A stretch of DNA of 64,000 bases from Manihot esculenta. Lineage: Eukaryota; Streptophyta; Magnoliopsida; Malpighiales; Euphorbiaceae. Position 1 is the stretch's first letter. Each line of letters begins with the position of its first letter. Below, piece by piece: positions 25,261 through 33,986 of the stretch. The notes under the pieces are model-generated. The model was not told where the DNA came from, searched no databases, and saw only the letters and a list, made by a program, of their open reading frames with translations. The position numbers and the translations under genes were made by a program. The stretch lies in contig NC_035162.2 in the NCBI RefSeq assembly GCF_001659605.2, positions 13,349,248-13,413,247 on the forward strand, written 5' to 3'.

Positions 25261-25990
25261 AACTCCCGGGAAAACAAAATAAAGGATAGCCGGCGAGGCC
25301 CCAAGGTCACCCCGGCACAACCAGGATCTCGTAAGACCCCGGCACAGCCAGGATCTCGTAAGACCTCCGGAAAGTAAAAATAGTTGGTGAGGGACTTAAG
25401 GGCCTCCCAAAAATGAAAATTTCTCACAACTTTATGCAGGGATAACTTACAAAGCTATATTTCCGACCTCACAAACACAGAGAGGTCCGGAGTTCCCAAG
25501 AAAAATTAAGGCTCCGACTTACTAAAGAGACGTAAAAGCTAAAGAAGTGCCAAAGACGAGCCCCCAGCTCGGAAAAACTTATCTCAAAAACTCAAGGTAC
25601 AGAAGAAAAGGTCGAGCTCCCAGCTCGGACCAATATCCTTGAAAGCCCAAAACCGAGCTCCCAGCTCGGATAAATTCCTATCCTCAAAAGATCAAGATAC
25701 AAAGGCCAAAGAGAAAGGCCGAGCTCCCTCCATAGAAGGACTCATAAATCCTTAGAAAGGATACTAAGGCTACAATCAAAGCCTACATCAGTTTATCTGG
25801 AACAAACATACAAAGTCACAGCCAAGAAGGCAGAGCAAAAAGCAAACAGGCAAATTCGCCAATAAAAAGGTATGAGATTTGCTCTCTCTGACTATCAGCT
25901 AAAGAGCTGAGTTCGCCACTTAAGATAAATTCAAAGATACATAAAGAAGACACATGAAGAGCAAGAATAGTAGGGGAAAAGAGGAAACTG
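25261..25990. other. Non-coding spacer between minisatellite and antisense gene
   Basis: The spacer continues the hairpin theme with CCGGCACAGCCAGGATCTCG-like phrases at 25,300-25,370 and the palindromic CGAGCTCCCAGCTCGG at about 25,560-25,675. The 3' end of the antisense transcript is expected at its right edge. No coding region was recognised. Confidence 0.55.
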
Positions 25991-26017
25991 ATATTTCATT
26001 AAGATGATAATTACAAA

Positions 26018-28988
26018 TTATCCCTCCGGCGAGGTGGGAGGATAAATAGTCCTTAAAGGACTTACACTAGTGAGAACACCCTCGCCTACATTATCTCTAT
26101 CTACAGCCCCCTCCGAAGGAAGCTCGGTGTCCCTTGGGCCAGAGCTCTCAACATTAATGACAGGGGCAACATCTAACCCAGGGTGAGGGCCTTCTTTCAC
26201 AGAATCAGGATCGTCTTCCTCCGACCCTAGCTCGGATCCCTCTGAAGAAGACTCAGCTGGCCGATCTCGGTCCCTCCGGCAATCTCCTCGGGGCATAGGG
26301 AAATCATCCTCCCCATACAGCACTGACTCACCATCTGAGTCCACTTCACGCTTGCGAAGCTGGGCCAAAGGGATATCAGGAGCCTGTCTAGCTTCTCTTA
26401 AACCGCGATTGTAGCCAGTCGCATACATGCGGAAGGCCTTATCAAGGATAGCCTTTTTCATCTCACCAGAAGCTCTAAACTCATCGAGATATTCTTCACA
26501 GGCCTCAGCTACAAATTCCTTAAACTCAGAAGAGTCTTTGTAGTCCTGAAGATGAGCTTCACAGGCCTGTTCAATTTTAACTTTCAGCTCATCAGACTCC
26601 TGATACTCCGCTATATACTGTTCACGATTTAGCTGAGCCTTCCCCTCGGCATACTTTACCACCTCGAGCAGGGCTAAACATTTACGCTCCACAGCCCTGA
26701 CTTCATTTTTAAGCTGTTGTTGGCGAAGGTTGAACTCCACAGAACTTGCACCCAATTCCTGCTCAAGGACCTCCACCCGGGCTAGGGCACCTCCCTTCTG
26801 AGCTTTCACCTCATCCAGATAAGCTTGAAGTCTTTCGAAATCAGCCTTTAAGGCCTCATATTGGCGCTGGACTTCAGCTTTCTGGCCAATAGCATCATCC
26901 CTCTCCTGAAGGGCCGCTGTCATAGAGGACAGCTGTTTCACAACCTCTACACAACGAGCTTCCACTTCAGCTGCCCTCTTGTCAGTCTCCTGGAGAATCC
27001 CGCAAGTACGGGACAGCTCTGATTCCAGGGATTTGCTGTGCTCTGCTGCCTCAGCCGCTTTGCCTTCAGCCTTTCTAGTAGCTTCCCGCGCAGAATGTAA
27101 CTCCATCTGGAGAGTCTGGATCTGCTCCCGGGCGGCTACCAGGTGACCTCTTGCGTCGCTGGTGGCAGACAGGTTCTCATCGCGACGCGCCTCTTCGATC
27201 TGGCGGTCCACGGACTCCCGGAGAGAGTGGTCGCGAGCATCAACTTCCATAAAAAGACCTGTCACCTGGTAAGAGAAGCCAACATTTAGGAGAAAGAAAT
27301 AAACCAAACACAGAGAGAAATGAAAAAATAACTTACCATCAGGAGCATTTCTCTAATTGTGGATCCGAGCTCCTCACGAGAGCGAGACCGGAAGGACACC
27401 TGCTCTTTAGTCGAACTGGCCAGATGGCCAGTCAGAGCCAGAAGGCGAGGATCCGAAGCCTCTGTTGTTCCGCTGAACATTCGCTTCCTGAGAAGTGCGG
27501 CAACGGCACTGGCCGGAGATTCAGAGGTAATAGCTGACGGATCTAGAACGTCGACAGTAGGGGATGACGAAGGGACAGCAGAAACGCCCTTCCCTTTCCC
27601 AATAGGAGGAAGAGGTGGAGAAGGCCTGGCAGCAGTTCTGGGTCTCTTCCGGGCAGGAGAAGGGGCAGACGCTCCAGAAGGGGTTGAACGTTTCTCCCCA
27701 GTTTTTGGAGTGCCCTCAGGCTCAGTTCTCACAGGGGCAGGGGCACCTTCAACAGAAACCTCTGGGCTTTGATCCTCTAGGAGGATGATCTCCATCCCAG
27801 TCCCAGAGGTCTCTTTGTCTTCAACAGGGGACTGAGACTTTCCCCCTAACACCTCCTCAGCAGAATGGGCAACATCTTGCCCCACTTGTCCAGTAGCTTG
27901 GGCCTGCTCCACAATAGCTAAGGAAGTCTCCCTGGATCCTTCCGCAGGCGTCGAAGTTGAGCTCGACCCCTCACGGTTAGATGGCCGAACTGACTTGGAG
28001 CTGCGGGAGCTCGGCTTGGAAGCTCGAGAAGAAGCTTTGGCAGGAGGTCGGCTGACCTTCTTGGAGGAAGCGGCCTGAGCCAGCTCCGCAGCAATCTCAG
28101 TTACCGAACGCCCATCCCCAAAGGCGTCAAAAATTGCATGCATATTCTCCCGAGACAGGGCAAAGTTCTTGGGGAATTTGATGCCATCCATTTTTACCTC
28201 AGAAGCTGCAAAAAATAAGAAGTTATAAAGAGTCAGCATATCTTCTGATATTATGAGAAAAGAAGAAACAGAATAACTGGACAAAACACTATACCCATAT
28301 CACGGATATCCCTAAGATTGGCAGCGAACATACACTTTTCGACGTCATACTTCCTCTCAACGGAAGCCAATCGAAACAACCCGACCTGCTCAATAAGACT
28401 CAATTCGGGCAGATCGTTACAGCCCGGAAAGATCTCCCCCCAACTTAGGTCCACATCCCATGATCGGCAGGACCCCAGTTTCAGCTCCGCCACAAGGAAA
28501 TTCTCTACCCATCCCTTTATTGAATCCTTGTAGCCCGTAAGAAGAGATAGCCCATTACGGGGGGAAAAGTAATAGAAGTTTTGCTTCGCCCTAACCAGGC
28601 GGAAAAAAGTGCCAAACAGACAGGCCGTAGGTGCAAAACCCCAACCCAGACAGATAGACTCGAAACAGGACATGAATAAAATAGAGTTTGGGGATAACAT
28701 CCGAGGAGTTACCCCGAAGTATTCGAAGACCTCAATAAAGAAAGGGGAAAAAGGAAATGGCAGACCAAATTCTCTCTGCTTTAGGAAAAACACTATGCTA
28801 CGACCCTCTTGGGGATCCACTAAACCAGGAGGGGGAGGGTAGGGAAGAACTATCCTCTCATTTGGACGAGGTGCTCGAATAAAATACAACGGAGTATCTA
28901 AAAGCCTCCGGGCGATGTGATTAGTTATATTGGAAGACGTAATACGTGACTCAAGGTTAACAACATCAGGAAGCTTTGAACTTGCCAT
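26018..28988 (-). CDS. Spliced antisense gene of the Tat element (Transposase_28-like / coiled-coil protein)
   Basis: It is read on the minus strand. Exons are 28988-28295, 28205-27337 and 27265-26018, separated by introns of 89 and 71 nt with GT-AG ends (donors GTATAG and GTAAGT). Junction phases match, giving one open frame of 936 codons. Residues 1-231 carry a globular region (GLPFPFSPFFIEVFEYFGVT, SCFESICLGWGFAPT) resembling the putative gypsy-type transposon domain found in plant extra ORFs. Residues 232-521 are Ser/Pro/Ala-rich with a basic KRPRTAA patch that could be a nuclear signal. Residues 522-936 are a long coiled coil with an acidic tail. The start is ATG 28988; upstream in-frame codons lack ATG. 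Extra ORFs, some antisense, are known in Tat/Athila elements, but their function is unknown. The frame is intact although gag-pol is broken. Confidence 0.82.
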
Positions 28989-29211
28989 TGAAGAACAAGA
29001 GAGCGTACCTGAGAACACAATAAGGTGAAAAACGCAAAAGGAGTCGCAGGAAGACAGAGAGCAGAAGAGAGCTAATTTCTTCGGAAGACAGAAGGAATTC
29101 GAAATGAAAGGCAATGATGAGACGGAACGTTGATCTGAACAGTTTTGTCTTGGAGCGGCGCGATCATTAATTGCTCTCGAAGTTTACCCTCTCAACGGTT
29201 AAGTAATAACC

Positions 29212-29260
29212 GGAGAGAAGGTAAAGGGGCAAAAGGATGATCGCTGGGCTTGTCTACATC
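29212..29260 (+). repeat. Internal polypurine-tract and LTR-start look-alike
   Basis: GGAGAGAAGGTAAAGGGG (29212-29229), then TGATCGCTGGG at 29238, mirrors the true element end: GAGAAGGTGAAGGGG at 31290, then TGATGACCGCTGG at 31309. The upstream context (CCCTCTCAACGGTT against CCCCTCGGCAGTT) is also alike. It looks like a fossil 3' end buried in the element. Confidence 0.6.
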
Positions 29261-29499
29261 TATCAAGGGCCAGGTCCACAATGATAGCCCATCATTTAAA
29301 GGCCCAGGCAAGCTCAACTTGTTCGGACCTGATCTTCGGCCAAGACAACTTAACCCACAAGATTCATCACTTCACCACATTCGTGGTAAGTATCAAGGAA
29401 ATAGAAGGAAAAACTCAAAGAGGCAAGCAGTTGAAAGCGTGATAAAGGTTAGACCTACTCATCACATAGAATTTGACTTATAGTTAAAGCAAGGGTTAC

Positions 29500-29960
29500 G
29501 CAATCGGAAAGAGACGACAAGGGTACCTCGGATCTATACTGAGCTGAGAGCTTAGAGTCCAACTCATCAGAAGCCGAGCTCATAGGTCGGATTAGTCCAG
29601 CTCGGACAACGTGACTTGAGAGCTCGGCCAGATAAAGGAGACTCATAGCTCATTTCACTAAGTAAAGACAGAACTCTCAGGTCGGTTAGTCCAGCTCGGA
29701 CAACATGGCCTAAGAGCCCGGTCAGTTAAAGAAGACCCAGAGCTCATTTCACTAAGCAAAAGACAGAGCCCTCAGGTCGGATGGTCCAGCTCGGACAACA
29801 CGACACGAGAGCCCGGAGACTCAAAGCTTAATTCATCGAAGTAAAGACCAAGCTCACAGGTCGGTCAGACAGTCCAGTTCGGAAACTTGAAAGCCCAGTT
29901 GACTAAGTGGATCCGGAGTGCAACTCATCAGAGCTCGCAGATATGGTTAGCTCGGCAAAG
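29500..29960. repeat. Degenerate repeat array of about 95 bp
   Basis: The phrase CAGGTCGG...GTCCAGCTCGGACAACA recurs in units beginning near 29576, 29671, 29766 and 29852, each followed by TCATTTCACTAAG-type sequence in the better copies. It is rich in AGCTCGG/CCGAGCT half-palindromes, like the spacer at 25,560-25,675. Confidence 0.7.
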
Positions 29961-30049
29961 AGAAGGACAGAGCTCAGTTGGTTAAAATTATAAGGCGAGC
30001 AATCTAAAGTATTTCACACATGATAAAGGAAGAACAGCTTGAGTATGAG

Positions 30050-31288
30050 AGCAGAACAAGAACTTCATTAAAAGAAAAGCACATTACAGCACGTTACAAA
30101 GGCCTACACTACGGGACGAAAGACTATTCTTAAAGGATTTACATAGCCACATACGTCATCATCTACGATTACATCGTTATCGCCTATCCTATTACTTCGG
30201 TCTTCAGTTCGGAGAAATTCTCGCAGCTTGATATGTGAGTTTGGCAGAAAGAGCTGCAGAAAGCCAAGAAGTTAATCCTCATAAGCGTTTCCCCTGGATC
30301 CTCTGTAGGTCGGCATTCGGTTGCCCAAGTGTGATATGCGTGACAAACTCACATGTCATATGTTGTGTGTATATCACGCGTAAAAAAACAGGCTTCAGAT
30401 TACGACCTCAGGAGGATCGCCGGGCTAACGTGTGAAGGTACCAACAGAAGCTTGACTAAGTATAGCAGACCTCAGTCTCGCATAATACTGGTACTTCACA
30501 TCAAAGAGACTAATAATACTGGTGCTTCACATCAAAGAAAACAACAAACCGAGCACTTGAGCCCCTTCCATTTATACCCAAAGGAGACAGCAACGGGGGA
30601 GGTCGGCCAGACGACCTGGGCAAAATAATTTCAGCAACTTGCCGAATGGTCCCACCCATCGACCGCCCTACCAGACGGATCTCCAAAGCAACATTCAAAC
30701 TCCTTAGAGGTAACATCCACTCTTCTGAAATTTTGCATTGACTCATTTTCGTCTCAGGTACTGCGAAAGAGTCCCAAAACAGGGATAAGTTAGCACAATT
30801 TTCCGACGAGATGATAAAAGTAAGATTAAAACAAATTCCTGGGGCAACACTGCAATGTAATATCAAGCTCGCCTTCGCCCGCTTGAAGAAGGCACCAAAT
30901 GGATCCGTCACAGATAAAACAAGAAAATCTCTCTGTTCCAACAAAGTGCCTGGGAATGGTAAAGAGGTGAGGTTAATATATATATCCAAAAGTTTATGTT
31001 TTGCAGGACAAGGTAGAGCCGAATTCTCAATTAATGCTGTCAGAATCCTTAAAAGATGTTCATGAGAAAGGAAAGAAAAGACATGTCCAGATAACAATGA
31101 CAGGAAAGCAAAAATAACCGAGAACGCGAAGAATAAAGAAAAGTCCGAAAGAGGAAAGAGCAGATAGGATTCAGAAACTGCGCAAAGATAAAAAAATGAA
31201 AGAGTATTATAAAGACACCTGGACACGAACAGGCGCGGCCATGATGGTTCTTGATATTCACCCCCTCGGCAGTTGGAGCAATAACTCC
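30050..31288 (-). pseudogene. Decayed second copy of the antisense gene region
   Basis: The left part resembles the 3' end of the antisense gene: ACTATTCTTAAAGGATTTAC at 30124 against ATAGTCCTTAAAGGACTTAC at 26046, and TTCATTAAAAGAAAAGCACA against TTCATTAAGATGATAATTAC. The right part (31,060-31,288) resembles that gene's 5' flank, with a minus-strand TATA (plus-strand ATTATAAAG near 31,207). The coding middle is not recognisable. A minus-strand open frame of 342 codons (31538-30510) overlaps it but runs into the LTR and looks accidental. Confidence 0.45.
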
Positions 31289-31289
31289 C

Positions 31290-31304
31290 GAGAAGGTGAA
31301 GGGG
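31290..31304 (+). other. Polypurine tract of the Tat element
   Basis: GAGAAGGTGAAGGGG lies four bases before the 3' LTR, the expected position for the plus-strand primer. Confidence 0.75.
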
Positions 31305-31308
31305 CAAT

Positions 31309-31796
31309 TGATGACCGCTGGATTTCTTCACCCCAGAACAGGGGCTTGACCACAGCCAAAGGCCCATGACACAGAGGCCCACGTACTTGATACCCCCCAA
31401 CAAGCCTGGCTCATTCCAGCTTCCGGGCCGGGCTCGACCAAGCTTCCTCTCCAGCCTGATCCCTGACCAGCAGACCCCTCTCAGGCCCAGCGTCCAGCCC
31501 AACTCTCGGCCCAGCCCGGGGTCCAGAACAGTACTCACCAGACAGCCTGGCAGATCCGCTCGAACGTACGCATGAGGAGAATCAGAGGCCGTTACGCATG
31601 TAGCAGGCAGCTGATACCCTAGTACACCCGAATCTGTATGGCAGAGACGCGTGGCCCAATCCTGGAGAGACCTTTACACGTCACCAGCAAGCAAGACAAT
31701 GTATAAAAAAGGAGTCCCCTCCTCAGAAAGTTAAATCTTGATTGGATAATACAAGAACCCTTGTAAAACCCTATTCTATTGGATCTCAGATCATCA
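31309..31796 (+). repeat. 3' LTR of the Tat element
   Basis: It has the same length and ends as the 5' LTR (TGATGACC...ATCATCA) and is followed directly by the target duplication GATTG. Confidence 0.95.
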
Positions 31797-31801
31797 GATT
31801 G

Positions 31802-31948
31802 AATTCAAGTTTTTAATAATGAGAATTAAATTAAAAATAAATCAAGAGAGAGGATGTCCTTTTTCCATTTTTTGTGGCTCTTCAGAGGACCATCCACGTC
31901 TCCTATCAAAGTTTGATGTAAATTGTTTGGAAAACATATCCAAAGGCC
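31802..31948. other. Host sliver between two retrotransposons
   Basis: A short host remnant separates the Tat element (target duplication ending 31801) from the chromovirus (target duplication starting 31949). Removing both insertions would join 18358 to this sliver and then to 41118. No gene was recognised. Confidence 0.7.
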
Positions 31949-31953
31949 ACATG

Positions 31954-33976
31954 TGTAACGATCCGAAAATCGGACCGCTACCGGCGCTAGGATCCAGATC
32001 GGCTTAAGGCCGCCGGGACCCGTAGCAAGCCTGACATGAAACCTGTGAACCTGATTAATCCCATACATGATCAACAACATATATAAAAATTAAAACTTTT
32101 CTTTCATTCATTCTCTCATACACCAACTCAACCTGTGCATGCACTGAACATAAACATAATCATAAACATTGGCCCCTCTGTGGGACCTCATCAATGCCCC
32201 CAATGGGTGGCATAACATGTGCTGAGTTGGTTTACATAAGCATTACAAAACATCTAAGATCATGTATTAAAAGGGATACCATACACATAGGGTCAAACAC
32301 AATCTCTAATCCTCAATGTCATTACATTACATAACTATTCACAACTCTACATCATTATACAATTTGTCATGTCCACATTCTAGCTATTACATACACAAGA
32401 CTTCATTACTCTTGCTGACCTCCTGGTCTACCCTGTACCTGCAAGCCTGGGGGTTAAGGGAGAGGGGTGAGCTACAAGAGCCCAGTGAGCAGAATAATAA
32501 AACATTTGGAACATATGATAACATTAAATGCATCACACCACAGCTAATCACATCAAGGATGAATTTGTTACCAATAGTCCTCTACATGGTCCAACTGTGC
32601 CAGGGGCGTAGAATGGGCCTCACTGGTCTTTCTCTTATATAATCATAACATAGCATAACATAACATTCCAACTGTGCCAGGGGCGTAGAATGGGCCTCAC
32701 TGGTCTTTCTCTTACATGGTGCCAGGGGCATAGAATGGGCCTCACTGGTCTTCCGTACTGTATCATCATCATAGCATAGCATATGAGGACTAAAGGATCA
32801 TTCAACATTCATCCGCATTATCAACATATTATGCAATGCAACATATTTGTGAGTTCTAATGCAAGCACCCTATTATATCTCATGGCATTCATGATGCGTG
32901 AATCATGCTAAAACGGGTTTATTTATTTAAAAGCATAAGAGTTATTCCACTCACCTCTGGCTGAAGCTCTACTGACTCAGAAGCAGTTGAACTCACTGCT
33001 GGGGTCCTCGGTTCCTCGGGTCCGAACCTACACAGGTGGACTCAAATGAGGGACCAAACAACTAGAACATAACTCTAAAAACATCCCCCAAAAACCCCTT
33101 AGAACATCATGAAACAACCATAGAAAAACATGCAAAAGAGGGCTGGACAGGGCACTTTCGGCGGCAGGTTCGGCGGCCGAAAGTCCCTCCAGAGCCGAAA
33201 GTCAGGCAGGTTCGGCGGCACCTTCGGCGGCCGAAACTCCCAGACAGAGGCGAAACTCATGCATGTTCGGCGGCACTTTCGGCGGCCGAAACTCCCAGAC
33301 AAAGGCGAAAGTCCTCTTTCGGGGGCAAGCTTCGGCAGTCGAAGGCTGCTTCCACAAGCATGTTCGGCGGCCGAAAGTTCCTTCGGCTGCCGAACCTGGT
33401 TTCTCCCTTAGTGGCAGAAACTCAGCTCTTCTATGCATATACGCCTCCCATTCCATCCAAACATGCATAAACCTATTCTACAACACACATACACAAACAT
33501 ACAAGCTCCTAGGGGCTTCAAACTATCTAAAACCCCATCTACAACACATCAAACATGCATTTGCAAGCCACATTGATCAAAAACACAACATAACTCAAAA
33601 ACCTAACTATAAGCTAAACATGCATTCTACCCCATAGATCTTCATAAAACTTACTTAAAACATGCAATGAGCTTAAGATCGGCTCTTACCTCTTGAAGAT
33701 CGAGAGAGAGACGACCTAATCTTGGAGATGGGAGATTTTCAACTTCCTTGGGTCTCCAAGCTCAAAACTTGCTCAAAACTTGAAAATCTTCAAAACAAGA
33801 TGAAAACTTGTGAAAATCGTGAAAGATTTGAAGGAAGAACTCAAAGATTGGTGAGGGACGGCGGAGAGCTCACCTTGGCCGACAATGGGGAGAAAAGCTC
33901 GCCCGTTTTCAGCTAAGGGACCCTTTTATAGTGGCTGGCCAGGCCACGTTCGGGGGCCGAACGTGCCTCCGCATGC
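31954..33976 (-). repeat. Truncated 3' LTR of the chromovirus
   Basis: It matches 38786-40802 of the other LTR from TGTAACGA to GCATGC, then stops. The remaining 310 bp or so present in the other LTR, including the TGTAATACCCGG end, is absent. Contains a cluster of TTCGGCGGCCGAA palindromes at 33,150-33,400. Confidence 0.9.
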
Positions 33977-33986
33977 GGAACTAACC

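Larger units (their letters stand above)
18359..31796 (+). mobile_element. Tat-lineage Ty3/gypsy LTR retrotransposon, 13.4 kb, very young
   Basis: Two 488-bp LTRs beginning TG and ending CA flank the element, with a perfect 5-bp target duplication GATTG at 18354-18358 and 31797-31801. By eye the LTRs differ at one site (in the CTTTG/CCTTG stretch near 18,810 and 31,760). Order inside: primer site, gag-pol in one frame, a 103-bp minisatellite, an antisense spliced gene, a repeat-rich region with a decayed second antisense-gene copy, and a polypurine tract. A second, archaeal-type RNase H after the usual one and the antisense extra ORF place it in the Tat group (Retand/Ogre relatives). Confidence 0.93.

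Noticed and set aside
30510..31538. 342-codon minus-strand open frame
   Set aside because: It begins inside the 3' LTR, crosses the polypurine tract and has no domain. It is best explained as chance openness in the decayed antisense module, though stranded RNA-seq could revisit it.
33130..33411. Open frames rich in FGGRFGG/RRPK repeats (also at 39944-40237, 33263-33637, 40089-40463 and 52366-52890)
   Set aside because: These are translations of the GC-rich palindrome clusters in the chromovirus LTRs and change between LTR copies without coding constraint.
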